DNA of 64,000 bases from an uncultured bacterium (GTDB taxonomy: Bacteria > Verrucomicrobiota > Kiritimatiellia > CAIKKV01 > CAIJXV01), in the NCBI GenBank assembly GCA_903824675.1, contig CAIJXV010000058.1, forward strand, positions 1 to 64,000, read 5' to 3'. The notes beneath the pieces were generated by a model that worked only from the letters and a program-made list of their open reading frames with translations, was not told the origin of the DNA and searched no databases. Below are positions 52,955-61,132 of this stretch, piece after piece. The position numbers and the translations under genes are program-made. Numbering within the stretch: the stretch's first letter is position 1; every line of letters starts with the position of its first letter.

Positions 52955-53834
52955 ACTTTTTAACTATCGGTTGACTGCCTTGTGGGGCCGGTGCCTTCCC
53001 CGTCGCCTCGGGTTGGCCATGGGGCATCGGGTTGCGGATTGGTGCTATGCCCATGATGTCGCCGGCCGACAGGGGGTCATGGCCAACCTGCGGCGGGTTT
53101 TTGCTTTTCAGGGCCGGGTGCTGGATGATCCGGCGCTGGAACGCGAGGCCCGGCAGACCTTCCGTTTTTTCAGCCAATACCTGTTTGATTTTTTTGCCTA
53201 TTCCAAACCGCTGACCCCGACACAACTGAAACGGGAGATCACGATTAAGAATCGCGAATATCTGGATCAGGCGATGGCAGCCGGGAAGGGCGTCCTGTTG
53301 CTGACCGCGCATTTGGGCAACTGGGAATTGGGGGGTGCGGCCGTGACCGGGTTGGGGTATCCCTTATGGGTCATTGCCCTGCCCGAACCGAAGCCGGAAG
53401 TCGACCGATTTTTCCTGGAGCGCCGCCGCCGGCGGGGCATGCAGGTGATTCCCGCCGGCAGTGCCGTTCGCGATGTATTGCGCATCCTGGGACGACGGGA
53501 GATGGTGGCGTTGCTGGCCGATCGCGATTATACCCCCCGGCAGGATCGGGTGGTCTTTTTTGGCGAGCCGGCCCGCCTGCCGCGCGGGGCGGTCTGGTTG
53601 GCCAGCCATACCGGAGCGGCGATCCTGCCCACTTTTGTGGTCTACGATGCCCAAAATCGGTTGGAATTACATCTCCATAAGCCTTTGATTCCCGAGACTT
53701 TTGAGAGTCCGGCGGCGATCCAGCAGGCGATTGTAAAGATCCTGGAGGAAGAAATTGGCAAGGCGCCCCATCAATGGTATATGTTCAGAGACCTGTGGCG
53801 CGATGACTCCTATGGCGGCCCCAGCGCCCGGTAG
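52947..53834 (+). CDS. Lipid A late acyltransferase (LpxL/HtrB family)
   Basis: A 295-aa inner-membrane acyltransferase of the LPLAT/LpxL family, which adds secondary acyl chains to lipid A. The catalytic HX4E motif is AHLGNWELGG (about 114). DRDYTPRQDRVVFFGEPARLPRG and PHQWYMFRDLW are typical downstream blocks. There is no strong N-terminal anchor, but the first ~35 residues are amphipathic. Its presence indicates an LPS-bearing outer membrane. The start ATG lies inside the end of lipA, so the two are coupled. Confidence 0.88.
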   Translation: MGELFNYRLTALWGRCLPRRLGLAMGHRVADWCYAHDVAGRQGVMANLRRVFAFQGRVLDDPALEREARQTFRFFSQYLFDFFAYSKPLTPTQLKREITIKNREYLDQAMAAGKGVLLLTAHLGNWELGGAAVTGLGYPLWVIALPEPKPEVDRFFLERRRRRGMQVIPAGSAVRDVLRILGRREMVALLADRDYTPRQDRVVFFGEPARLPRGAVWLASHTGAAILPTFVVYDAQNRLELHLHKPLIPETFESPAAIQQAIVKILEEEIGKAPHQWYMFRDLWRDDSYGGPSAR

Positions 53835-53849
53835 AAGCGGTAATACAAG

Positions 53850-54575
53850 ATGAATGAAACGGTAACCAAAGCGATCAAAACCTGTGTGCTGATTCCCGCC
53901 TATCGGGAACAAGGCCGGATTGGATCCGTCATCAGCCGGGTGCTGGATCACGTGCCGGATGTGGTGGTGGTCGACGACGGTTCGGGCGACGGCACGGCTT
54001 CGGAAGCGGAGGCGTTGGGCGTGGTGGTTTTACGGCACACGGAGAACAAGGGCAAGGGCATGGCCCTGAATACCGGATTTGCCTATGTGCGCGAGCAGGG
54101 ATTTGACGTGGTGATCACGCTGGATGCCGACGGCCAGCATAATCCCGATGATCTGCCGCGGTTCCTCGAGGCCTATCGCCGGACGGGAATTCCGGTTTTG
54201 ATCGGCAACCGGATGAAAGACACTGGACGAATGCCGATGGTGCGGCGCCTGACCAACCGGTTCATGAGCTGGTTATTGAGTCGGGAATTGCGCCAGTTTA
54301 TTCCCGATACCCAATGTGGATTTCGCCTGTATGCCAGCGATATTCTTCCGCCCAAACCGGTGAAGTCCACGCGGTACGCCGCGGAATCGGAAATCCTGTT
54401 GCACCTGGCAGACCGGGGAATCCGGATGGATTCGGTGCCGGTCTCGACGATTTATCGGGATGAAAAGAGCAAGATCAATCCCTGGACGGATACCCTGCGA
54501 TTTTTCAAAATGCTGCAACGTCATCGGCGGGAGCGGAGCCGGGTGGGACAGCCTCGCAAATTCGAAGACGATTAA
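53850..54575 (+). CDS. Family 2 glycosyltransferase (dolichol-phosphate-mannose-synthase-like)
   Basis: A 241-aa GT-A enzyme. IPAYREQGRIGSVI, VVVDDGSGDGT, HTENKGKGMALNTGF and the metal-binding TLDADGQHNPDD motif are all present, followed by NRMKDT and DTQCGFRLY. There is no C-terminal membrane domain, so it resembles the soluble polyprenyl-phosphate glycosyltransferase group. It follows the lipid A acyltransferase by 15 bases, so a role in envelope glycan assembly is likely. Confidence 0.88.
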   Translation: MNETVTKAIKTCVLIPAYREQGRIGSVISRVLDHVPDVVVVDDGSGDGTASEAEALGVVVLRHTENKGKGMALNTGFAYVREQGFDVVITLDADGQHNPDDLPRFLEAYRRTGIPVLIGNRMKDTGRMPMVRRLTNRFMSWLLSRELRQFIPDTQCGFRLYASDILPPKPVKSTRYAAESEILLHLADRGIRMDSVPVSTIYRDEKSKINPWTDTLRFFKMLQRHRRERSRVGQPRKFEDD

Positions 54576-54579
54576 AACA

Positions 54580-54607
54580 TTGACCGTAAAAAAAAATCGT
54601 GTAGAGT
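54580..54607 (+). promoter_or_regulatory. Promoter of tRNA-Pro
   Basis: TTGACC, 16 bases, then TAGAGT, positioned so that transcription would begin about 20 bases before the tRNA 5' end. Confidence 0.55.
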
Positions 54608-54633
54608 ACGCGGTTTGCTTTTGAGATCTTTAT

Positions 54634-54710
54634 CGGGGCATAGCGCAGACTGGTAGCGCGTTTGGTTCGGGACCAAAAGGTCGAGGGTTCAAATCCCTCT
54701 GCCCCGACCA
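54634..54710 (+). tRNA. tRNA-Pro (CGG)
   Basis: A complete 77-nt cloverleaf. The acceptor is CGGGGCA/TGCCCCG, the D-stem GCGC/GCGC, the anticodon stem TTTGG/CCAAA with loop TTCGGGA (anticodon CGG followed by G37), the T-arm GAGGG-TTCAAAT-CCCTC, and the 3' ACCA is encoded. It marks the left edge of a patchwork region. Confidence 0.97.
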
Positions 54711-54743
54711 GCCTTCGCTCGCCGCTGGCGCGGCGAGCTACGG

Positions 54744-54847
54744 CTCGGCACGCCAGCGGGTGAGAGAAGGCTGCCGCGCCGAAGTGGCGAAGCCACGAAG
54801 GTGGGCCTCGGCACGCCAGCGGGTGAGAGAAGGCTGCCGCGCCGAAG
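54744..54847. repeat. 41-nt direct repeat pair after tRNA-Pro
   Basis: CTCGGCACGCCAGCGGGTGA continuing to GCCGCGCCGAAG occurs at 54744-54784 and again at 54807-54847, 63 bases apart. It lies directly downstream of the tRNA, where integrative elements often leave scars. Confidence 0.75.
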
Positions 54848-54857
54848 TTCACATCTG

Positions 54858-55166
54858 ATGCGGGACGTAGGCGGGCGGTATTTGTTTGATCCAGGGAAAA
54901 GGGGGATCGAGCGTTTGAATCCGGGCTTTTTCTACGTATACATTCTGCGAACCGAAACCTCCCCGTCCCATTTCTACACAGGCTTTACCGAAAATCTCCA
55001 AGCCCGGCTCGAGCATCACAACTCCGGAGGAGATTCGCACACCGCCAAGTACCGCCCCTGGTGTATCAAGACGGCGGTCGCCTTCACCGATCGAGAACAG
55101 GCCCTTGCCTTCGAACGGTATTTGAAATCACCTTCCGGCCGTGCTTTTTCCAAGAAACGTCTGTAA
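54858..55166 (+). CDS. GIY-YIG nuclease-domain protein
   Basis: A 102-aa single-domain protein. The fold signature is clear: FFYVYILRTE (the GIY strand), FYTGFTENLQARLEHHNSG (YIG strand plus the conserved Arg helix) and the Glu-bearing REQALAFERYLKSPSG helix. Small stand-alone members of this family are presumed DNA nucleases of uncertain role. The start is doubtful: the ATG at 54858 gives a 19-residue lead, while a TTG near 54915 would match the family's usual start just before FFYVYIL. Confidence 0.75.
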   Translation: MRDVGGRYLFDPGKRGIERLNPGFFYVYILRTETSPSHFYTGFTENLQARLEHHNSGGDSHTAKYRPWCIKTAVAFTDREQALAFERYLKSPSGRAFSKKRL

Positions 55167-55350
55167 TTCGGTCTACCTGCCCTTTTAAGCCTTTTCCTGT
55201 TTTGGGACGATTTGAAGGACGATTCGTCACTCGGGGGAGGGGAAAGAGGAGGGGCGGCAGCCCTACAGGCAAACGGGGGAAATTTCTGGCTGCTGCCCAA
55301 TCTGATTGGAACGGCATGGATCAGCCGCTGCGACGTATTGTCCATGGCTC

Positions 55351-55584
55351 CTACCGTCCACGGCTAGCAGCGGCTGCATCCGTTGGTTCGGCCTTTGCCC
55401 ATGTCCTTGGTTTATCTCCCAGGGACGCTTCGAGTTCATCGAGCATCCCCTGAATGCCATAGGCCCGTCGGGCTGATTCTATCGTTCGATGCTTCCCCCT
55501 ATCAAGCTCTTCCACTACCTGCCGTTTAAACGCCTCACTGTACCTTAACCTTGTCCCCACTTTGACCGTCCTTTCCCCTGTCAA
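55351..55584 (-). pseudogene. IS3-type transposase OrfA remnant
   Basis: The first ~40 residues (RYSEAFKRQVVEELDRGKHR, ESARRAYGI) match the helix-turn-helix start of IS3/IS911-like OrfA. Then the frame jumps to LDELEASLGDKP, which resembles the later coiled-coil part, with the middle missing. There is no OrfB and no terminal inverted repeat. I read it as an internally deleted, dead insertion sequence. The rest of 55167-55900 shows nothing coding. Confidence 0.6.
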
Positions 55585-55918
55585 AGTGACAACCTATATC
55601 AGGACGAGACCCCCATTCCCACAACCCTCTCCCTATCAACCCCTTCTCCCTGTCAGGCTGTTCGCTTTTGCTCGCTCCAACCGTTCGCTTTTGAAAATCC
55701 CCCGACACAAAAAAACGACTCCGAAAAGATTATTCAGCAAACTATTGCGACCAATCGGTCATAATCGACTCAAAGAAGAATTATCGGGGATTTCCAAAGC
55801 GTCGTTTCGGCAGAAGCAATCCGAAAAATATCTAATTCGGAATTGCTGTCTTGCCCCTCGCCACCCCTCCGTATCGGCACCCGCTACTGTGCAGCCCCCT
55901 GCCGTCTCAGTTCCCGCT

Positions 55919-56119
55919 GTGGCACAAGCCCGGGATTTTACCTACACGACCAACAACGGCACGATCACCATCACCAGGTACACGGGTTCAGGCGGCAATG
56001 TAGCCATCCCCGGCACGATCAACAGGCTGCCGGTCATCAGCATCGGCAACAGGGCGTTCTCTGGCTGTTCCAACCTGACCAGCGTCACAATCCCCACCAG
56101 CGTCTCCAACATCGGTAAT
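55919..56119 (+). pseudogene. BspA-like leucine-rich-repeat gene fragment
   Basis: AQARDFTYTTNNGTITITRY followed by GSGGNVAIPGTINRLPVIS and IGNRAFSGCSNLTSVTIP is the characteristic beginning of a BspA-type (LRR_5) surface protein directly after its signal peptide. The signal-peptide frame upstream is unreadable and the LRR array stops after about one and a half repeats, so both ends are lost. It is a relic of a secreted LRR protein. Confidence 0.65.
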
Positions 56120-56190
56120 CGCCCTCAATTCTTTGTTTAAACAAAATATTAGAAGGTGCAAAGGGAATAGGCGGGCGGGTATGCGCCTCC

Positions 56191-56412
56191 ATGCCATTCA
56201 TCTATGCCGCCATTGGACGCCGCCTTGGATATCGGGAGCAAATTGTTCGGGAAACGATGACTTTCCTGCGGGTCATCCAAGCCTCAGACATCCTGAAAGT
56301 GACGGCCGACGATGTTGAGGAATTTATCGAAACTTATGAAAGCAACGACAAGCGGCAAGCAGCTCTGGGACTTCTGGATTACATTCAACTCGGTCTCGGA
56401 ATTGTGTGGTAA
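56191..56412 (+). CDS. Small hypothetical protein, possibly a gene remnant
   Basis: A 73-aa ORF with protein-like composition (TMTFLRVIQASDILKVTADD, VEEFIETYESNDKRQAALGL). The helical pattern could be the N-terminal core-binding part of a tyrosine recombinase, but I do not recognise it with confidence. It lies between the LRR remnant and the Xre/Fic pair, in a region of broken genes, so it may be a fragment. Confidence 0.35.
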   Translation: MPFIYAAIGRRLGYREQIVRETMTFLRVIQASDILKVTADDVEEFIETYESNDKRQAALGLLDYIQLGLGIVW

Positions 56413-56514
56413 ATTGAAAGCCTCGACAATCAGATACAACACGTTCGTTGTGCTACGCCTCGCATTAAACAATATAAATGTTGTGCGGTATTGACTTTTT
56501 CACAATTAATATGT

Positions 56515-56523
56515 TGTTATAAT
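56515..56523 (+). promoter_or_regulatory. Extended -10 promoter of the Xre/Fic pair
   Basis: TGTTATAAT is an extended -10 with a perfect TATAAT, 45 bases before the ATG. A TTGACT lies 21 bases upstream, too far for a standard -35. Nearby small inverted repeats (ACAAC-GTTGT at 56436-56451) could be operators for the Xre-type regulator. Confidence 0.5.
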
Positions 56524-56568
56524 GCGGAATCGGAATCTGCATCCCTGTTTTTGAAGGAGGACCGTTAT

Positions 56569-57030
56569 ATGAACAAAAGTAAACTCATTCGCGAACAACT
56601 GGAGGTTTCTCTGCAGCGCCTCGCTCCTTTGCGCAGTGTCGCCCAACCCCCGAAAGGGTGGATTCGCGCCATACGCGACGCTCTCGGGATGACCGCCAAG
56701 CAACTAGCAGGCAAACTCGGCGTGGCCCAGCAGGCGGTGGCACGCATCGAAAAAGACGAATTGGCAGGAGCGGTCACAATCAAGACCATGCGTCGCGTCG
56801 CGGAGTCTCTGGACTGTGTATTCGTGTGCGGATTTGTGCCACGCTCAAGCCTCGAAACCACCCTCCGCAGTCAAGCCGAATGCGTTGCTGCCAAACGCCT
56901 CCGGCAAGCCTCCCATACCATGACGCTCGAAGACCAATCTCTTACCAAGGCAGAAGACCAGAAAGTTCTGTCCGAATTGGTTGACGAGTTGGTCGACACC
57001 CTTCCCGCAAATCTGTGGAGCGAATCATGA
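56569..57030 (+). CDS. Mobile mystery protein A (Xre-type DNA-binding protein)
   Basis: A 153-aa protein from the ATG at 56569 with AAGGAGG upstream; the track's TTG start is rejected. A Xre helix-turn-helix lies at about 35-80 (IRDALGMTAKQLAGKLGVAQ, RIEKDELAGAVTIKTMRRVA). This layout with the Fic gene overlapping downstream matches the 'mobile mystery protein A/B' pair. It probably represses its own promoter and may control or neutralise the Fic partner (inference from family context). Confidence 0.88.
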   Translation: MNKSKLIREQLEVSLQRLAPLRSVAQPPKGWIRAIRDALGMTAKQLAGKLGVAQQAVARIEKDELAGAVTIKTMRRVAESLDCVFVCGFVPRSSLETTLRSQAECVAAKRLRQASHTMTLEDQSLTKAEDQKVLSELVDELVDTLPANLWSES

Positions 57031-57614
57031 TCAACTTCGAATACCCGGAAGGGGCTACGCCCATTGATCTGGACGAAGCGCAGGGTTTACGTCTCACGCA
57101 CGTAACAACACGCGGTGAGTTGGATCGATGGGAACAGGACAACATCATCCAGGCTCTTGCCTGGCTGGACAGGACGAAACCCTCCGATATTCTGAATGAG
57201 CCATTCGTCAAGGCGCTCCACCGCCACATGTTCGGCGTTGTCTGGAAATGGGCCGGCCACTTCCGGCACAGCGACAAGAACATCGGTGGGCCCTGGCATC
57301 AAGTCCCGACGAGTGTGAGGAACCTATGCGATGATGCCCACCTGTGGCTGGAACAGCGGGATGAGTCACCTGATCAGATTGCTGTCCGATTTCACCACCG
57401 GCTCGTCTCGATCCACCCCTTTGCCAATGGCAATGGTCGTCACGCCAGACTGATGACAGACGTTCTGTTGGAGAACATACTGAAGCGACCGCGGTTCACC
57501 TGGGGAAGTGAGGACTTGTCGAGACCCGGAGATACCCGGCACAGGTACATCGCGGCTCTCCAGGCCGCAGATCAACAGAACTACACCCCTTTGCTCGAAT
57601 TCACAAGAACGTAG
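57027..57614 (+). CDS. Mobile mystery protein B (Fic-domain protein)
   Basis: A 195-aa protein starting at MINFEYPEGATPID, overlapping gene A by four bases (ATGA). The Fic active-site loop is HPFANGNGRHAR at about 137-148. The acidic residue that normally follows HPFx is Asn here, so metal binding may be altered, although this form is frequent in the subfamily. Fic enzymes transfer AMP or related groups to protein hydroxyls. The pair behaves like a mobile toxin-antitoxin-like module (inference). Confidence 0.9.
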   Translation: MINFEYPEGATPIDLDEAQGLRLTHVTTRGELDRWEQDNIIQALAWLDRTKPSDILNEPFVKALHRHMFGVVWKWAGHFRHSDKNIGGPWHQVPTSVRNLCDDAHLWLEQRDESPDQIAVRFHHRLVSIHPFANGNGRHARLMTDVLLENILKRPRFTWGSEDLSRPGDTRHRYIAALQAADQQNYTPLLEFTRT

Positions 57615-57973
57615 GCCGCCCCTGGTACGACGCGCTGCGCTCATGTTCCGAGGCCATCTCCCTTGGAGGGCGAGAGGCTGGCGATACTGTGCATCAGGCA
57701 GTAAAGCCAGACCTATGGGCTGGCTTGCGGGAGAGCTGCCACGCGATGCGCTCTTAGCCGGAACGATTCAGTGGCGATGAGCGTCCACAGCGACTCCGCG
57801 TGAAAATCGGGGGTACACTCTGCTCTTTTCTCCTAGCTCTCTCCTCCCTCCACCCGCCGCAGGGAACCGCCTTCGTCCAAGCACTACGGGGTGACACGCG
57901 CGTTGGGCCACTTCGAAAACGGATGGACACTGAATCGTTTTGGCTTAGGCGAGGATTCGGGTCCCCCATATTT
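57615..57973. other. Intergenic scar region
   Basis: No gene. It contains a partial arm of the 25-bp inverted repeat (57664-57683), a CCGCGTGAAAATC fragment like the right end of the inverted-end element (about 57796), and low-complexity C-rich sequence. It looks like a mosaic of repeat fragments. Confidence 0.45.
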
Positions 57974-58010
57974 GATTGAAGCCGCCCTTAAATCGCCGTA
58001 AGGTTGCGGG
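57974..58010. repeat. Imperfect direct repeat, left copy
   Basis: GATTGAAGCCGCCCTTAAAT then CGCCGTAAGG. It matches 60562-60597 (GATCGAAGCCGTCCTTAAAA, TCGCCATAGG) with four substitutions and one insertion. The pair brackets the AT-richer beta-helix gene. Confidence 0.6.
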
Positions 58011-58011
58011 T

Positions 58012-60552
58012 ATGAAATGTCTATCCTTAAGACGAACTGGGGTGATTATTCTCATCCTCAGTTTGCTCGCCATTCTCCAATCCCAAGCTGACACTTATTT
58101 TGTTTGGACGAATAGCCCATCGGATGGGCCGGGAACGACTTGGGATACCGCCTATCATACGATTCAAGGGGCGGTGGATGCGGCGATAGATGGGGATACG
58201 GTGCTGGTGACGAATGGGGTTTATGATCAAGGCTCCAACACCATCGATGGTTTTAATAACCGGGTTGCGATTACCCGCGAGATTTCTGTTGTGGGGGTGT
58301 GCGGGGCGGAGAATACTTTTATTGTCGGAGAGCCAAATCCAGACGAAACCCATGCCGGGATGCGATGTGTTTACATGACAGCAAACGCCTTGTTGTCGGG
58401 ATTCACGCTGACGAATGGGTCGGTATATGCCGATTTAATCCTTGGAAATGGTGGAGGCGTGCTCATCGAATCCAATGGGGTGGTTTCAAATTGTAATATT
58501 GCAGGAAACGCTGGCTATAAAGGAGGAGGCGTTGAGTGTCTGAATGGTGGGATAATAGTCGATTGTCGAATCGCAAGTAATCGAGCCCAAAGTGGGGGGG
58601 GCGGCATATATTTTGAGCGTAGCGGGCTTGCTCGAAATTGTGTGATTTCAAATAATATCGCACATCAAGGAGGCGGGGTGGCGTTCTCTCAGGGAGGAGA
58701 AATGCGAGATAGCATAATCATCCATAATACCGCCATATTCTATGTGTTTGCAGGTGGTGGCTTGGGAGGAGGTGCGTTCCTATATGCAGGGGGCTTATTG
58801 ACGAATTGTGTAATCAAACAAAACACAGCAAATGGAACGAATTGGTATGATTCTGTTTCGGGAGGCGGCGTAAGTGTCGTTGGAACAGGGTTGCTCACGA
58901 GCTGTGACATCCAAGGGAATGTTATTGCCCGTTTAGGAGATGGAATTCCTTCGGATGATGGGGGCGCAGGCGTTTCAGTTTATGATGGGGGGATGATTGA
59001 TAATTGCCGAATACATGGGAATATCGCGACCAACAAGGGTGGGTGTGCAGGGGGCGTATATGTTCACGGCGGAATTCTTAAAGATTCATTCGTATATAAC
59101 AATCGGGCAAACTGGGCCGCTGGCGGGTATTGCAAAAGATCAACATATTCTGGAATGGCTGGATTTGTGAATAATTGTGTGTTCGCAGAGAATTATGCCG
59201 TTAACGGAAACTGTGGAGGATTATCAGTAGAAGCGGGAGGATTCGTATTTGATAGTTTATTTGAAGCGAACCAGGCGTGGCGTGGTGGCGGAATAGGTAT
59301 TTGGCGTGGTGGGTTTGTCGATAATTGCACTATTGTTGGCAATATTGCATCCAATAAGGGCGGTGGGGTTTATTTGTGGGATTCCGGAGATGCTTTGAGG
59401 AATACTATCATCTATTCCAATGTGGCCCCAACGGATAGTAATTACTCGGTAGAAAGCCTTTACACTTTTGGATGCACATCAAGCTTTTCCTATTGTTGCA
59501 CCACCCCCGACCCAGCTTATTTAGGCGGCATGGGCAACATCACCAATGCCCCTTTGTTCATCGATGCTTCAGAAGGAAATTACCGGCTCCGCTATGATTC
59601 CCCCTGTCGGGACTCTGGAACCAATATGGCAGCAATGTTTGAAGCGAACGATTTAGACGGCAAGCCCAGAGTCGTCAATCAAACGGTGGATATGGGCGCC
59701 TATGAATTTCACGCCTTTTCGGTGTTCAATGATTATGACCGCAATGGCAAATCCGACCTGACCCTTTACGATACGAATTCGGGCAACTGGTATATCAAAG
59801 GAGTATCGGGGGAAGTTCTGGCATGGGAACAGCAATGGGGCGGCAAAGGACTCCAGCCGATTACAGGGGATTATGACGGGGATAGCCGGTCGGATTTGTC
59901 GGTTCTATCGGGGCTACAACGCCTTTGGTATGTCCTTTCGATGACGGGAAGCAATCTGATGTGGGGTCAACAATGGGGTTGGGATAAATCGCTTTCAGTC
60001 CGAGGGGACTACGATGGGGATGGGAAATCGGACTTGGGCATTTTCGGGGACGGCAGGTGGTATGTCCTTTCGAGAACCAATACCGTTATTCAATGGGCAA
60101 AGCAATGGGGCTGGAGTGGAACGATACCTGTCAGCGGCGATTATGACGGAGATGGGAAGGCTGATTATGCGATATTCGATGGGAAGCAGGGCAACTGGTA
60201 TGTTTTATCCGCCTCCAATACGGTTCTGACTTGGGCATTTCAATGGGGTTGGGAGGGTGCGATCCCTGTTTCGGGTGATTTCGATGGGGATGGGAAATCG
60301 GATCTTGCGGTTTATGACGATGTCCAGGGCAATTGGTTTATTGTCACCTTGGATTTGAAGGTCTTGGCGTGGTACACGCAATGGGGCTATGAAAAGACAA
60401 TTCCTGTCTCAGGGGATTACGATGGGGACGGGAAATCGGACTTGGGGATTTACGATCCGAGCTTGGGGAAATGGTATGTCAGGGCGGTCAATGGGAAGGT
60501 CATTACTTGGAGCAATAATTGGGGAACAAAGGGGTTAGTGCCGGTGAGATAA
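58012..60552 (+). CDS. Secreted beta-helix protein with FG-GAP-like propeller
   Basis: An 846-aa protein from the ATG at 58012 with a signal peptide (GVIILILSLLAILQSQA). Residues ~25-560 form a right-handed beta-helix with turns such as NCNIAGNAGYKGGG and NCVFAENYAVNGNCGG. They end in a NYRLRYDSPCRDSGTN/DMGAYEF closing block like that of giant protein 2. Residues ~570-846 contain six repeats of ~46 residues (GDYDGDGKSDLGIY, NWYVLS, QWGW), the calcium-binding FG-GAP/VCBS type expected to fold as a beta-propeller. The gene is visibly more AT-rich than the giant genes and is flanked by imperfect direct repeats, hinting at acquisition. Adhesion or glycan binding is likely. Confidence 0.8.
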   Translation: MKCLSLRRTGVIILILSLLAILQSQADTYFVWTNSPSDGPGTTWDTAYHTIQGAVDAAIDGDTVLVTNGVYDQGSNTIDGFNNRVAITREISVVGVCGAENTFIVGEPNPDETHAGMRCVYMTANALLSGFTLTNGSVYADLILGNGGGVLIESNGVVSNCNIAGNAGYKGGGVECLNGGIIVDCRIASNRAQSGGGGIYFERSGLARNCVISNNIAHQGGGVAFSQGGEMRDSIIIHNTAIFYVFAGGGLGGGAFLYAGGLLTNCVIKQNTANGTNWYDSVSGGGVSVVGTGLLTSCDIQGNVIARLGDGIPSDDGGAGVSVYDGGMIDNCRIHGNIATNKGGCAGGVYVHGGILKDSFVYNNRANWAAGGYCKRSTYSGMAGFVNNCVFAENYAVNGNCGGLSVEAGGFVFDSLFEANQAWRGGGIGIWRGGFVDNCTIVGNIASNKGGGVYLWDSGDALRNTIIYSNVAPTDSNYSVESLYTFGCTSSFSYCCTTPDPAYLGGMGNITNAPLFIDASEGNYRLRYDSPCRDSGTNMAAMFEANDLDGKPRVVNQTVDMGAYEFHAFSVFNDYDRNGKSDLTLYDTNSGNWYIKGVSGEVLAWEQQWGGKGLQPITGDYDGDSRSDLSVLSGLQRLWYVLSMTGSNLMWGQQWGWDKSLSVRGDYDGDGKSDLGIFGDGRWYVLSRTNTVIQWAKQWGWSGTIPVSGDYDGDGKADYAIFDGKQGNWYVLSASNTVLTWAFQWGWEGAIPVSGDFDGDGKSDLAVYDDVQGNWFIVTLDLKVLAWYTQWGYEKTIPVSGDYDGDGKSDLGIYDPSLGKWYVRAVNGKVITWSNNWGTKGLVPVR

Positions 60553-60561
60553 GTAGTATGC

Positions 60562-60597
60562 GATCGAAGCCGTCCTTAAAATCGCCATAGGGGTGGG
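60562..60597. repeat. Imperfect direct repeat, right copy
   Basis: Partner of 57974-58010, starting ten bases after the beta-helix/FG-GAP stop codon. The rest of the spacer up to the tRNA shows nothing recognisable. Confidence 0.6.
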
Positions 60598-60791
60598 GTG
60601 CCCATTACCGGCAACTGCCCCTTGCGAGTTCCTTACCCCGTTGGCTCTGTTATCTGCCGGGGATCAGTCGGACGACGCGGAGGAAGCAGAAACAGGAAAA
60701 AAGTTGCTACCGAACTTGCCACCGACTTTATTCAGAAGGCGGGGAAACGGATGCGAAGAAGCACAAGGCATTGGAAATAAAGGGGAAATAA

Positions 60792-60868
60792 TGGTGGGCG
60801 ATAGAGGGCTCGAACCTCCGACCCCCACCATGTCAAGGTGGTGCTCTAGCCAACTGAGCTAATCGCCC
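60792..60868 (-). tRNA. tRNA-Val (GAC)
   Basis: A complete 77-nt cloverleaf on the minus strand: acceptor GGGCGAT/ATCGCCC, D-arm TAGCTCAGTTGGCTAGAGC, anticodon loop TTGACAT with anticodon GAC, T-arm GGAGG-TTCGAGC-CCTCT, and encoded ACCA. Confidence 0.97.
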
Positions 60869-60885
60869 GCTCAAACAGAACGCGA

Positions 60886-60914
60886 ATACTAATAAGCTTG
60901 ACCGGTCCTGTCAA
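60886..60914 (-). promoter_or_regulatory. Promoter of tRNA-Val
   Basis: On the minus strand TTGACA, 17 bases, TAGTAT, then 17 bases to the tRNA 5' end. The -35 is a perfect consensus. Confidence 0.75.
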
Positions 60915-60971
60915 TCCCGCGATTTTTCATTTTTACCATGGGCATTTCACTGGAATCCCCAGTCTGTAGGA

Positions 60972-60993
60972 GCTTAGGCTTTAGGCTGTTAGG
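60972..60993. repeat. 22-nt intergenic repeat, copy 2 (inverted)
   Basis: GCTTAGGCTTTAGGCTGTTA plus GG is the reverse complement of 9110-9131 with one mismatch. A weaker inverted relative (ACAGCCTACAGCCTGAAACC) follows at about 61078, so this spacer can fold. Confidence 0.55.
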
Positions 60994-61132
60994 CCAAAGC
61001 ACAAAACCAGGCGTGTCCGAAATCAGAAATAGCACGCAGGGTTGGATCAGTATTTTTGGTTTCAGCGGCTTTTCTAAACAGCCTACAGCCTGAAACCCTA
61101 TCGCCTGTGCATCATGGGAGGCTACTGATCTT

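Noticed and set aside
54505-54852. 115-aa minus-strand ORF containing GAEGFEPSTFWSRTKRATSL
   Set aside because: This text is the well-known false protein produced by translating the antisense of tRNA-Pro.
60593-60862. 89-aa ORF ending DRGLEPPTPTMSRWCSSQLS
   Set aside because: It is a false protein from translation across the antisense strand of tRNA-Val.
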